From Rotaria socialis (lineage: Eukaryota > Rotifera > Eurotatoria > Philodinida > Philodinidae), in NCBI GenBank assembly GCA_905331475.1, contig CAJNYU010002662.1, positions 71,874 to 135,873 on the forward strand: a DNA stretch of 64,000 bases, given 5' to 3'. Positions 48,073 to 60,659 of the stretch are shown piece after piece (the stretch's first letter is position 1; each line of letters opens with the position of its first letter). The notes below the pieces were generated by a model. That model saw only the letters and a list, made by a program, of their open reading frames with translations. It ran no database searches and was not told the DNA's origin. The position numbers and the translations under genes are program-made.

Positions 48073-51000
48073 TTTATGGTGCTATCTCACTGGAAATCTC
48101 TGTTCATTTGAGTGTATATTATAGACTTGAAAAGTCTTACAAAAAAAAATCATTTGTAATTTGTGTGATACTATTAATAGTCGATTTTAAAAAGTTGTCT
48201 TTTCGTGACAATCAAGTCCTTTTTCCTTGTTCTTCATGTTAAATATATCGAGTTATTTGACTGACTTTTTGTGTTTTTGTGCGTGCGTTTGTATATATAA
48301 TTATAATATTCGATTTAATTAAATTATTTAATCTTTCTTTGTGTAATCGAATCAGAAGAAATTTCCTTTTCTTCTTTTGAGTTTTAATATACTCGTGAAG
48401 AGGTCAATAGACTTTCTTGTTTTTTTTCCTTTTTTCAGCAAAACTTCCTTGAATATAAAATGTATACATTATAAAATTTGAAAACAATAATATTTTCTCA
48501 CTATAATTGTATTCAATTGATAGACAATCTTGTCATATGGAAAACTTAATATTTCAATGTTTGTGTTTTATGGAAAAGTCACTAGGTGAAAAAACTTCAA
48601 TCTATATTTATGAACTTTGAAATTTTTTAGATTCGATCGTTCCTATTAAAACACGAATGGCAAATGTCATTTCATTTCAGCTTCCTAAGACATTGTTCAA
48701 CATTGAAAATTTTAAATGAAAAAGTGATTCTTTGAAACGTTTTCAAATCACAAGCAGAACATACAATATGTACTGATCAATTTCTATGGCATGCATTTAA
48801 ATGAAGAGCATCTATGTAAAAAAAGAAACTTTTGCTTGATTAATAGTCATATCTGGAAAATCCTACTAATCAGTTTCTACCACAAAATACTCTTCTGTTA
48901 ATTATATGAATGTGAGACCGCTTACAATATTTTATCATTTTTCATTATGGTAGTTAGGAGAACTCAACAAATATGTAGATCACCAGTCAGTAAATATTAT
49001 AAAAGTATAAATAATTCTTTATCATGTACAGACATCTTTGTTTTGTTAAGATAAGATATCTGCTTGAACTATTTGATTTGACATCTTAAAAAGTAAAATA
49101 TTTTCATCAAACGAAACTTACTCGAACTCCAAATAGCAAATATGTAAGTATTTGATATCAAATAAATATTAGTTATGTTGATTATTTTTTAATTACATTT
49201 GATAGTGTCTAAATTCAATTTAAAGTCCTATGAGCTGAATGACTTTCAATAAAAGAAATAGTTTTCTTAGACATAAATATATCGTAAGCCAAAATAATTA
49301 GATATTTTTTTTTCTCTTAATGATTTTCTAAAAATCTTCCGCTTTGACATAAGCTTTTCTTGAACACCTACGCATATTCTATTCAGATTTTACACTTGAC
49401 ATACAATTCTTCTTCGTGCCAAAGACATATTTTCATCAGATTATTCATTATCAATTTTTAACGCATCAAAATCAGAGTCAAGAATGTTTATTTGTTAAAA
49501 TCTTAATTTAGTACCAGCACAGTCATATTAATGAGCTATTCAGTAATAGATATTAACATGAATTAAACTTTGTGTATGATCTATTCATGTTTCTATAGAA
49601 ACTAATAGAGACAATACAAATTACAATTCTTGGGAAAAGATTTACGACCTATTCTATATATATTTTACTATATTATTCTTTACAATAATTTCAGAAATAG
49701 ACAAAAGAACCTCTCAGAACTAAACACATTTTGCATGATTAGTCATTGAATTCAATATAGTGACTAATTAATTGATAGATGAACAAAAAAAAAGATGATG
49801 TGAAAGAGTTTATGACAACTGACCCAATGAGTTATAGGACAGAAAATAAACGTTTGCTTACACTTTAATTATTTCTTGAGTATCTATTCTCAGAAGATCC
49901 ATTTGACATTCGACATCGCATTGATTATTGTAAAGAATGTCAAGGATTAAGTCGAGAAATGCGTATGGCTTTATGATAAATAAATATTTGACAGTGAAAA
50001 TACATTTTAAAATTCTATTCAATAGAGAATAAAATTGTATAAGAGGTTTCATTTCGGCTAGATACGTAATAACTGAAATTTAGATAACATAATTATCTTT
50101 ATGAATATGAAACAGACTTTTGAAAACTTTTTGCGCGTGCATACTTTAAAACAATGAAAATTTTCTATTAGCTTTTCATAGATTCACTTTTACTGTCAGC
50201 AAATAGAATAATTAATTCAATTATTAAATATACTTTATTCATAAATACATTATTTAAATAAAAACGCGTTAGTTGTCACTTAGATTGAAGCAACCTATTG
50301 GTTGTGATTATTTTCGTAGAAGATTGAAAATCTTGTGACTTATTGAATAGAAAATGTTTTCGTTGTATGCAACCACCAGCTTAGGTACTGAACAGAATTT
50401 GAGTAGCACTTTGCTAATAAACTGAGATATTTCATTTTTTTGAAGTTTTCTAAAACAAAAGTCATGCTATTAGTAGGATTATTACAACTGAAAAGAAAAT
50501 GGAAAATTTTGACATCACTTATGTGACCTTCTTGTTTGTGCCTCTTTCATTATCTTCTCAAAATATATGCAGTTCTCAAGTATATATATATATATATATA
50601 AGCAATTTTTATGTCCTATTATGAAAGCATTCTTGCCAAATTCAAAGTCACAGCAATCAATTGTCGAAATAGTTAATAAAAGAAAGAATAATTTTTATAA
50701 TAGTTTTATAAGCCAAGCATGAAATCACAGAATATGTTAAATAAATGTTTTAATGAATGGAAAATATTTTTATTTTAACTTGTTTTATTCGAATATTTTT
50801 AGTATAAATCATCAATCTGTACTGTAATTAATGAACAGTACAGACGTCATTCTTTGACTTATGCACGTAGTGTCTGTTTTTGAAAGCAGCGATTCATATT
50901 AATGTAGCTCATAGTAGGTTTTCCACAGAAGAAGTTCGTTTAGCGCACTTTTTTACGATCATTGAATATGGATTCAGACCATCTTGATCCTGCCACTCAT

Positions 51001-51187
51001 TATATCTTACTAGGCAAATTTAGATTTTCTACTCAATTTGATATGTGTTCAACAACAGAAGATAAAAGTTATAATGTTTGTTTTTCAAATTTGAATAGTA
51101 TGACACATATACATTATAAATCGATATTTCTTTGTTGTTTTCTGATCAAAAGAAGCAAAAGATATATTAGAAAAAGAAAAGGTTCAT
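48073..51187. other. Long intergenic stretch, no gene seen
   Basis: AT-rich. Includes the presumed 3' UTR of the DUF3504 gene and a (TA)n tract at 50578-50600. The plus frame at 50962-51207 overlaps the enkurin stop in antisense and is not supported. Confidence 0.5.
50578..50600. repeat. (TA)n microsatellite
   Basis: About 11 uninterrupted TA units. Confidence 0.9.
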
Positions 51188-52224
51188 TTAGTCAGCAATA
51201 TAAATAACTTGATGTTTTTCAAGTAAATCAATATCTTTTTCAAGTAGTTGCATTTGATGTTCAAGACGTTCTTTATGTTGTCGTTTCGGGATTGTATCAA
51301 TGATAACCGAAAGTGTTTGATATTCATGATGAACATCTTCCCATTGTTTCTTTAAACCTATTTTGTATTAGAAAAACAAAAGTTATCTTTACTGTATAAT
51401 TTATTGAAACACACCGTCAATGATTGTTTGTCGTTCATTATCGTCCATTTCACGCATTGCTCCACGTCGAAAATAATCTGAAACATAAGCTTGATATTCT
51501 TGTTTAGCCTTTTCCATTTCGTCTCGACGAGTTTTTATATAAACTGGTACTTCACCAAAATTCTAAAACATGAAAAATTGAACACAAGATCGACAACGAT
51601 TGAAATAGGTACTTTTTTAAAAACATATTTAGGTGCTAAACCACTTTGATCAATTGGAAATTTATCACCGAATCGATCATCCACGACGTTTCTCTCCGGT
51701 TTTTTTGGTACTGTCATTACGACATCAAGAGCATTTGTTTGAACGAAATTTTTTTCAGTTCTTGTACCCATTTTAGGCGCATCACGAATGCTTGGTACAG
51801 GCGGTTTACGTTGGGGAGAATCTTTTTTTGATGATGTTTCTTTTGCTAATATAGACAAATAAAAATAAAATAACAATATGTGAAGAAAACTGAAATAAAA
51901 ATAACAAAGCAAGGATTTTACCAACAGAAGAAGCCATAGTTTTGCTTTCATTTTGTTTTTTCTTGAGAAATTGTTGTGGATCTGGTACTGGTTCGTCAGC
52001 ATAGCCCATTGTTCGATGTTCATGTTTACCATCTTTGAATGATTCACGAACAGTAGATTTAAATTTTGATTCATATCTAATCAAAAGAAGAGTATATTCG
52101 AATACATATATTGTAGAGAAGAAATATTCTACCGAGGTGGTTTTGGTGCCTGAACTTGAACACGAGGTATTAAATTGTATACTGACTCTTCTTGTTGATG
52201 TGCACCGTTTTGTCCGACAACCAT
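51188..52224 (-). CDS. ENKUR: Enkurin, five exons
   Basis: Ciliary/flagellar protein that binds TRPC channels and calmodulin and is a microtubule inner protein of axonemal doublets. Exons 52224-52133, 52076-51922, 51845-51613, 51562-51415 and 51357-51188 join in frame to 265 residues (human 256). Landmarks in order: N-terminal ESVYNLIPR, the proline-rich QAPKPPR, HRTMGYADEPVPDPQQFLKK, RKPPVPS (an SH3-type proline motif), GTRTEKNFVQTNALDVVM, DQSGLAPKYVFKK. The C-terminal enkurin domain follows (EVPVYIKTRRDEMEKAKQEY through MDDNERQTIIDGLKKQWEDV, SVIIDTIPKRQHKERLEHQM), with the IQ-like segment and the conserved end LEKHQVIYIAD. All introns are short (52-76 nt). The gene looks intact. Its microtubule-inner role matches the CCDC170-like gene elsewhere in the window, though they are not adjacent. 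Confidence 0.97.
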
Positions 52225-54231
52225 TTTTGTTAGATTTCTATTAGAAAAACAACTCGAATGAGCAATGTTACGACAAACAAACTATTAACCATCATAACAC
52301 GTTGCTTTACGTTTGTTTCTTAGCAACATAACTATTCAAAGGAAATACAATGAAATTAACAAAATATGAAATGAAATTATATATTAGATAATATAATTTG
52401 CAATTTAAATATAAATTCAGAAGAAGAAAAAAAGAAAACTTGAAATTATATGATGAAGTGAGGGCGCTAGTTTACAGTGGATGCCTAATATTGTTATTAT
52501 TTTCTTGACTTTATAAATTCACACATTTTGTTTCAAATTAATTTTGCATTTTATTCGTTCAAAAAACTTGATAATGAAACAACTGGTGAGCTCAAATTCT
52601 ATTATAAATCTGTTTTTAATCATGGAAATTGAATTTGAATTGCAAGATTATATTAGAATTGAATTGAATTGAATTGAACACCAATCGGGATTTTTTTAAA
52701 AACTTTTTACAGGTTAAAATTTTAAAAATTTTCTCAAAAACAAAAGTTTAGTATGAGTAAGATTTCATTTGACTATGATTCTAGTTTTGCCTTCAACATT
52801 TTATTTGTCTAAGTAGTACTATCGATCATGTACATATATGAAGTCTGCTAATAGAATGAATGATCTTAAAATAGCTCATAGTATTGCAATAGCATTGAAA
52901 TACATCTCTAAATTCATCTGTTGACGAGTAAATCAAATATAATACAGGGAAATATTTGTTTCATTGTTCATCAAATCATGAATTAAACTTAATTAATTCA
53001 TTTAATTGAAACGTTCAAGGTAGTCTCATCTTAAAAATGAATGTAATCTTGTTTTCTCTAATTCCAGAAAAACAAAAGTCATTACCATTATTTTTCTCTT
53101 CATAGGAAATATTTTCATCTGATACTATGGGCGATAATTTTGGATTTCAACACTTTCTTTTTTTTTGATTGAATGATAGGATTGTCCATAAGTATGCGAA
53201 ATGATTACCAGTTCATTCGATCTGAAAATGATTGATGTAAACTTTTCTTATAATTTTTCGATGAAAATAGTCGTTCAGACACAAAGAGTTTTTCTGACAA
53301 CCATATAGATTTGCAGAATTTGATACCGAAAAATTTTATATCATCTCGTTTTCCAATCTCCCTTAGAGTTTCAAATGAAATAAATATTTAAGAAACACTA
53401 ATAGCCTACCTTGTAATACGAGAATCATAACTAATAAAACATTTTTCAATGTTGAGTAATCTAAGAGAAAATTTCCTCTTCAAAATAGTCATCATGGTCT
53501 TATGCGAGATATTGAAAAGCAAGTGTCGAGCTAGATGTTACATTTACAGAAGAAAAATGAACTAATGATATTCACCAATCTTTCAGCGGCTATTGGCTAA
53601 GACAGTTGGTTCAAGAGACGTTGATGTTTGTTTTCGATTTGGTTGATATCGACTATGTTGCTTTCTACTAAACAAATTTGACTCGATCATATCATTCATT
53701 GTCAATGATATTTAATGAGCGTGTAGTCTGCATAATTCTGATGCATGCTTCTATGTAATGATTGTTCAATGGATTCAATTTTAATAAACAAAACAAACTA
53801 TCAAGTAAGAGAGACTAACTGACACGAGAGACCACAATTGAATGAGCTCGATTACATTGTTAGCTACAGGAGACGTTCAGTTAAAACAAACATTTTTAAA
53901 ACAATAAAAAAGCCTCAGTCAACCGCACAGTTACATGAACAATAACTAACTAGTAGCCTATCGCTTTCTAGTAGTGATCATCCTATGAGTAGTTCCTATT
54001 CGAAACAGTCAAAACTGATGGAGCTATATGAGAATATTCAATCTTCGACAAAAACAATTTCATTGCATCAAATAATAATGATTGTGGGAAGCGGAGAATT
54101 AGAAAACGCCAATATTGGTTTCCGAAAAGAAGTGCATGGCGATCCTGATTTTTTTCCATGTTCACTTTCTTTCATAAATTGTCTTACCATGATTTTTACT
54201 TGAATACCCTTCAATGAATAAATATAGTTTA
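52225..54231. other. Intergenic, no gene seen
   Basis: Upstream of enkurin and up to the 3' end of the Helitron. AT-rich, with a short GAATT-type repeat near 52650-52680. Frames near 53985-54250 on both strands overlap each other and are unsupported. Confidence 0.5.
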
Positions 54232-56105
54232 CTAGCGAGCCCCTGTGCACAATGCACGACTATTTTTATTTTATGTAAGGATGTATAGTTAGTTAGTAAT
54301 TGTGTTTAATTGCAATCGAAAGTCTATGGTGCGGCTCGTAGAAAGGCTGCTTAGTAATACTACGTTAATTTGTTCCCAATATATCTACGATATCTACAAA
54401 AGTATATGGAGTACAGAGAAAGTTTATCTAGAATATTTAGAAAAATTATCAGGAATATAGCAAACCTTACCTACAGTATATACAAAATCTAGAAAACTTC
54501 ATGAAAAACTATTTTTCTGGTTTTCTTTGTTTTACTATTTTTCTTTTCTTCTATAACCTGCACTCTGATAGATCCCAGTGAATGCACTCGTGAAAAAGCA
54601 TCATAGAGTTGACCATGACTGAAAACGAGTTGTGGCAGTAGTACTCCCAATCGATTGAACGTTTGTCCGTGTGATTTATTGATAGTCATAACAAATGATA
54701 GGCGAATTGGTGCCTGCGTACTTTAAAAAGCAAAAATGTATCAGAACGTAACAAACTAATCCTTGGTATAAGAGTTCTGTTCCCTTAGTTAGATCTTGTC
54801 GCAACTTCGCAATCGACTGTGTGAGTATATAAACGTCTCACAATGAGTCGGGGACCATTTCAGAGCCCTCGATTCACATCTAAATTTCAAAGAAGCATCG
54901 CTATTGCATTAGCCTTCAAGTTGAGTTTATGAGGAGGCATCCCTGATGGCGTAAGGCTATTCAGAAATTCTGTTGGATAATTGCAGACATCTTCGCCGTC
55001 CTCACATTCAATGTCATCCACACTTGAGTACACTGTTTCTACTCCAGGTAGATGTTGAAGTACTTGTTCATTCACGATAAGAGAATGCTCGGTTTTGGGG
55101 CACAGAACCACTCTGTCACACAAATTCGGAACATCTTCCAAAGAAATATGGCTGCCAAATATTTCACCAGTTAAATAACTATCTGATATGCAGCCTGTAG
55201 GCAAATCAATTTCGTCATTTTTCGGTTGCTGGTAGTCCACCGTTGTCAAGCTTAATAAGCCATTCCAAGAATTCCTCCTCGCTTAGTCCTGTTCTCATGT
55301 TCTTGCTTAGGTGGATGGTTTTGAAGTAAGGCCAGAGTTCCGAGCTTTTAAGACTTGTAAAAACCAGTTGTGACCGGTTAGCGAATCGGACAACCGAAAG
55401 AACTTGGCGAAAATCTACCCCAAGTACCCCAACTTTTCCACCGAAAGGTATATTTATATTCATTATATCTCTAAGTAAAATATCAACAGCTTTAAGTGCA
55501 TAGGATGGGGTCATCAGTGTTTCGTCCCAAATGACGACGTCAGCCTTTCCAATTGTGTCGGCTTCCTTGGTGTTTGGTCGAATATTGGATGTAGACGTCT
55601 CCAAGAGTGACACTGGAAGTTTAAAACGACTATTAACCGTTCTCCCTTCAGTCAATAAATTCGCAGCAATCCCGGTCCATGCAACTGTTAAAACACTGAC
55701 ACATTTTCCTTTGAATAAATGGCACAGAGTATTGTAGAGATAAATTTTTCCTGTACCACCAGATCCATCTATAAAGAAACATGACCCAGTCGTTGCTGAT
55801 CGTCTATAATACGCTCCAAGTATCTTATCCACTGCTAAACGTTGGGCTTCGTTCAGTGTTTCGTACATTTCCTGTCCGAAGCGAAGCTCTTCTTCTTCTT
55901 TGTTGATGTTTTTTGATTATAATGGACAAAACATGGATGGTATTAGTATGCCAAAGTCGCTAAAACTTCGCCCTTGTTCTGCCAACATCGCTTCAATATC
56001 ATAGAGCACCATTGCTTCTGCTGTTTCAGCGTCGAAGTAGCGCATAAAATCCTCGGCTGTTAGCGTTAGTGATGGATCACACTAACGCTAAACGAAGATT
56101 AATAC

Positions 56106-56181
56106 GTTCTTCTAGTCTATCTAACTGGTAGGACATCTGCCCGGATAGCAGAAGGTATGGGTTCGATCCCCATGAAGGTCA
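56106..56181 (+). tRNA. tRNA-like pseudogene / tRNA-derived SINE head
   Basis: A cloverleaf folds by hand. The acceptor GTTCTTC/GAAGGTC has one mismatch. The D stem is GTCT/GGAC with an oversized loop, the anticodon stem TCTGC/GCAGA is perfect, the variable region is 4 nt, and the T stem ATGGG/CCCAT has a canonical TTCGATC loop. The B box (GGTTCGATCCC) is intact. The anticodon loop CCGGATA has C instead of U at position 33, and its apparent GGA (Ser) does not fit the short variable arm, so it is not a working tRNA. It sits in ~195 bp of foreign sequence inside the Helitron helicase and is followed by a pyrimidine-rich tail, which suggests a SINE copy. Confidence 0.55.
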
Positions 56182-58206
56182 TATTTTTCTTCGTTCTGTC
56201 ACATAAAATCACTGACACTGCTTGTCTCTTTCGCTCTTTATATATCTCTCTTTCATTCCTTATATCTTCCTTTCATTCTATACATATTAGAGCTAACATC
56301 GGCGATATTTATTTTGAATGAATTCTGAAGATCCACCGGATTGCTGGGGATACAATGCACAAGGATCACACAGAATGGTGTTTTCAGCTGTGATCCCATC
56401 TGAGAGATTACTGCTTCAGCCATGCATCTCTCATGTTCAGTGTCCTCGCATAATAGACCTCGTCTTTTAGCAGCGTCCAGAAATGTCTGACAGAATTCGT
56501 TATCTACTGTCTTCAGCTCCTCAAAACTGCAGGCACCTGGTGTATGCAATAGTAGCAGACGATGATGGTAGCGTTTTGTATCTCTCGGACTAACGGAATA
56601 CAGTCTACCAATGACTTTTCCACCTTGCTGTCGACGCTTCCATTTGTTTCTCGGTCGAAAACGAAGTGATTCAGAATATCATGATACAGATATCTTCTGG
56701 CATCTAAGTTGTCACGATTTAATTTGAACCATGCAATGAGGGTTTTATCCTTCTCAGTTGCTCGATCCAACGCTTCTAATTCATTTCCTTCTGCAAAATA
56801 GACGGATTGCATAATGGGAAGATGAATAACTAATCGGATAATAGAATGAGACTTGTCATGTAGTGGAAATTCAAAGAGTCTCCATACAGCTTCTGGTGCA
56901 CCGGCATATCTAGCGTCGAGATGCGCTTTAATTTTATTCCATTGCAGAGTTTTGGCAAAATTTGCACAGTCTTTAACAGGTAGTTCCAGTTTAATATTAG
57001 CGCAATGGTGTCCCTTGTAAACATATTTGAATAGATACTTGATACTTTTCACAGTTGCACAGACTTTCACATTAATATGAGCATCCCATTTCATGAGTAA
57101 GCGTGGGTTATACAAAATTACCTTTCGGTTGTCAACCTCATACTTTCCCACCTTGGCAATGACTTCATTATCTCGCTTTCGATATCGCGGATAGCCATCC
57201 TTATTTGGAGCGGTCTCATTCCGCAACTCTTTTGGAATTTCCTTAGTGCACTTTCCATCTTGCATACAAGGGGAATTTTTGTTTAGTACTCCATACGGTC
57301 CATGAATCATACGACTCTTCACCATTTCATACAATTGAGGATTTTGGTCAGCATCTGGTATTTCGCTGGATACGATACGGTCAACGGAATTTCTATCCCT
57401 CGGTTTGTTTTCGTTCGCCAAAATGATGAGCATGTGACAATCAAACAATCCTCATTTTTTAAATTCGATCACAAACAAATGAGCCACTGTACGTCCAAAT
57501 ATATGGTTTCTGACGATATCATCAATCAATTGTTTTAATTTGAGTTTGAAAACTCTTTCAATTAGGTCTAGTTTATCAGAAGGAGTTTGACCGAAGGAAA
57601 AACTGCTCTTCAATTTCTTTCCATCTCGGATTGCACGTGAATGTGATAAATAAGTCAGGTTTTCCGCATTTTCGGACGATTCCCATTGCATCTTAATAAT
57701 TCTGCTACATTGCTCTAGGACTTCCTTAAAAACTTGATGGAAGAATTATTATTCTTCCGAGTTCAGATCCTTGTATGGCAGCGTCACTTGTTAGATGATC
57801 CATCAGACGTTTGTACAGTTCTACTCGATGCATCTTCTGATATTGTCGATGAAATACAAGGCGGTTTTGCTGAGTTTTAACGTATGCATCCACAATATAC
57901 TGCTGGAATACTTTTCCTGCATGATGTATAGCACTGAAAATTTGACGAACAGCCAATCGATAGCTGTAGAATTGAAGCATCGATACTCTTTTCCGATTTC
58001 GCGGTCTATCGGCTTTTTCCAGTTCTGGATGCCATCCCTCGTCTCCACTCTTCTTGCGCAACTTCGTGCATCATTTTGAACGTGGTAGCAAACTAACTGA
58101 TTCTTATCATTACATTGCCTATGATTTTCATGATAGTTCCATTGCAGCGATAATTGCCAACATTTCCCATTCGCTCTTGTAAGGTCAGAGCCGAATCCAA
58201 GATGTA

Positions 58207-59902
58207 CTGACCACCGACCACACTGTCGTCGGTGTCACTGACACGCCGATTTCACTGACACCGACTTCACCGACTACGCTGGGAATACTGAATAGTTCAA
58301 TCAGTGTTCACTGAAGCACTGAGGGCTACTGAAGTTCGAGACACTGCCCGCATCGATATCGGTGTTCACTGGAACACTGGTTCACAGGCGATTTCTGATT
58401 AACTAAAGCAATATAGACTACTGTCGTATCTTCAGGAAGAAAAATACAGATGAGAAAGAAGTTTGCATTGAATAAGACAACATGATCTGGACAACTTCTC
58501 AATTTTGTTTCTTATAGTTGACTATATTCAAAGTAATACTTTCAATTCATTAATACGTTATCATTTTTGCTGTTACCATATAGCATCCGCCATGCTTTTC
58601 GTATTTTCTCCTTGCATGCTTTTTATTCATTCTTTCTCGTCGCTTCTGATCATATTTCTGATCAGTGTTTTCATTTATTTTAACCCTTGCTGGCGTAATT
58701 TCAAGTGCAAGTGATTATATTCGACTTCATCTTTTTATTCTCTCGTCCAGTGCATTCCATTACACAATTGAAAGAGAGCAAAGAAATTATTCAATTCATT
58801 CGTTCTTTTCCTCCGATCGTCTAATCCGATAAATTTTATGATACAACCGAACAAGAAAAAAGAATACTGGACGTTTTCTTCTTCTGCTTCGTCCAATATA
58901 CCGCCCCCCCATTATAGAAGACCCCTGAAGAAAAAGTTCGCCCGACATAATAGAATACCCCCTTTAATTAATCAGGTTTTTCGCAAATTACGAACTTGAA
59001 TTAGCGTTTTTTCATGAAAGTATGTCTGATTTCTTAGTATTTTAAGATGAAAATATCAAGAGAATGTGTTCACAATTATAATGACACCCTTAAAACACGG
59101 AAAATCCTGATTGAAATCCTGAAAATCACCTTAGTTTTCTGGAAAACCTTCTAAATTAAATATTAGAAAAATAGGCGGTTCTCAATACAAGACCCCCCCC
59201 TCTCTGGAAATTTTTTACGCTGGAACATAGTAGAAGACCCAGGGTCTTTTATTGTGAGGAGGGAGGGGGGTAGTAACGATACAAATTTATTTTACGTAGT
59301 TTTAAATAAACATCATGAAATTGTCACTGTCTGTTGGCGAATTCAACAGAACCAATGATATAAAATTTAATTTAATAATTTCAATATGAAAGCGACCTAA
59401 ACTACACAATCTAACTTAGATTCTATTTGTTGCTCAGAATAAATAGGTTGATTCAATTAATATTTTAGTATTTTTAGATTTATGAATAAATCTGAATCTT
59501 TCTTGAACGTTCGCTCCAGAACAAGAAGTTTTACGTAGTACGCCAAAATAATGAAATACATTGTTGAGATGTTTCGAATTGAATGATCGCACTCACGTAT
59601 CCGAGTAAAATAATAAGTCATGTATTCCATCGAAGTTTGTTGTGTTATTTAAAATTATAGATTCTTCAAGATTTTGATACCTGTGGGAAAGATGTATACT
59701 TTGGCAGATGCAATGCTTCAGTGTCCTAAACTTTAGAGACCCTTAGTGCTTCTGTGAACACTGATTGAGCTATTCAGTGTTTTCAGCGTAGTTGATGAAG
59801 TGGGTGTCAGGGAAATCGGCGTGTCAGTGACACCGACGACAGTGTAGTCGGTGTACTCAGTGGTCAGTTTTTCAGTGTTTATACCGACACTGCACATCCC
59901 TA
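58207..59902. mobile_element. hAT-like non-autonomous element with long imperfect TIRs, inside the Helitron
   Basis: The first ~150 bases (58207 on) match the reverse complement of the last ~190 (to 59902). Both contain ACACTGTCGTCGGTGTCACT and GACACGCCGATTT, followed by a run of CACTGAA-type words. The right end, read inward, starts TAGGGATGTGCAGTG, a hAT-like terminus. The left end lacks about 35 bases of that terminus. The flanking Helitron protein goes from HPGVG directly to YILDSAL, missing about seven or eight residues normally between, so a deletion removed the left junction. No transposase is present. Confidence 0.75.
58901..59275. repeat. C/G-rich palindromic repeat cluster within the MITE
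   Basis: Five variants of a motif like ATARTAGAAGACCCC occur near 58911, 58950, 59183, 59228 and, inverted, 59246. They are bordered by C7-8 runs (58904-58910, 59193-59200) and a G run (59265-59270). The last two form a direct palindrome, AAGACCCAGGGTCTT. It looks like a second small element nested in the first. Confidence 0.5.
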
Positions 59903-60659
59903 CCCCTGGATGAATCACACCGATTCGGTGATAAATCTACCCATGAATTTGAAAGCAGTGCGGTCTGCGAGTCGTTGGTGCAGCAATCTGAGCAGCCAAT
60001 GATGCAAATGCCAGAGCGCTACTGTAATTTCGAATATGTTCTCTCAAATCTCTACTATCCACATCTGCAATTTGCAGAAGGACTTTCATTTCATCTGGAT
60101 ATGGCAACAGCGGAGGAAGACCAATAGATCCATAGTGACCACATTGCTTATATTTCATCTTTTCTCCCAGACACAATTTCACATACCGAGGTAACCATAA
60201 GATACAATAGTACTCTCCGTTTCAGCATGCAGAAAAGATTCAACAGGTTGTTGACGACTCCGATGACGTAAGGCATCCAGTTTTTTTTCGATCCTTCGAA
60301 CCCTCTTTGTTTTCAAGTTTTCGACTCCTCTGACGTCGCTCAGCATCAGTACGCAACCACTTCTGCCTCACCATGCTTGACTCCTTTGCACGTCTTTCCT
60401 GAATCCACTCCGATCTACTCAGCAATTTGCCTCGAGGACATGTTTTGATTGAGATTCACTACTGAAAATACTATTGATAGTTTGGTCAACATTCGCTGAT
60501 GCAGCTATTGATATGGACAGAACACTAGTCAAATCGGGAAGACGCTCCATACTTAAAGTAGGTATCAACACCCAAACACATAAACAAATGATTCTGTTAC
60601 ACTTTCCTACACTATTTATATTTATATCCTTGATCAGGTCCAATCTGATTGTGTGACGT

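Larger units (their letters stand above)
54489..60425 (-). pseudogene. Helitron Rep/PIF1 helicase polyprotein, decayed
   Basis: In coding order. Basic N-terminus RRAKESSMVRQKWLRTDAER (60240-60425). A Helitron-N region, GLPPLLPYPDEMKVLL and NYSSALAFASLAAQIAAP, to HCFQIHG (59937-60182). After the MITE, YILDSAL resumes at ~58200 with the 57726-58061 block. The Rep block (56513-57691) has TPSDKLDLIERVFKLKLKQL, and DCHMLIIL where the HUH motif (PHAHxLIxL) is expected, so the first His is lost; a stop precedes it. After the tRNA-like insert come FMRYFDAETAEAMVLYDIEA, then PIF1 helicase: LNEAQRLAVDKIL, Walker A GSGGTGKIYLYNTL (T to I), VVIWDETLM (Walker B) and GVDFRQVLSV (55215-55868). Then follow 54887-55249 and the C-terminal TINKSHGQTFNRLGVLLPQL (54489-54689). 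Numerous stops and shifts (e.g. TGA near 54865) make it inactive. Confidence 0.9.
54232..60640 (-). mobile_element. Helitron, decayed, with readable 3' end
   Basis: The minus strand carries Rep/helicase remnants from about 60425 to 54489. The 3' terminus fits the Helitron rule. A hairpin (GTGCA, loop, TGCAC; plus strand 54244-54256) is followed after 9 bases by CTAG (54232-54235), and the next flanking base on that strand is T, as expected for insertion between A and T. The 5' TC end could not be located; the right boundary given is only approximate. The element is interrupted by a tRNA-like insertion (about 56091-56285) and by a 1.7-kb MITE (58207-59902). Confidence 0.8.

Noticed and set aside
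54068..54250. Overlapping frames on both strands just left of the Helitron end
   Set aside because: Mutually antisense, short, and without similarity; one crosses the Helitron boundary.
58505..58714. Hydrophobic plus-strand frame inside the MITE
   Set aside because: AT-rich phase giving Phe/Leu/Ile runs; the element is non-autonomous.
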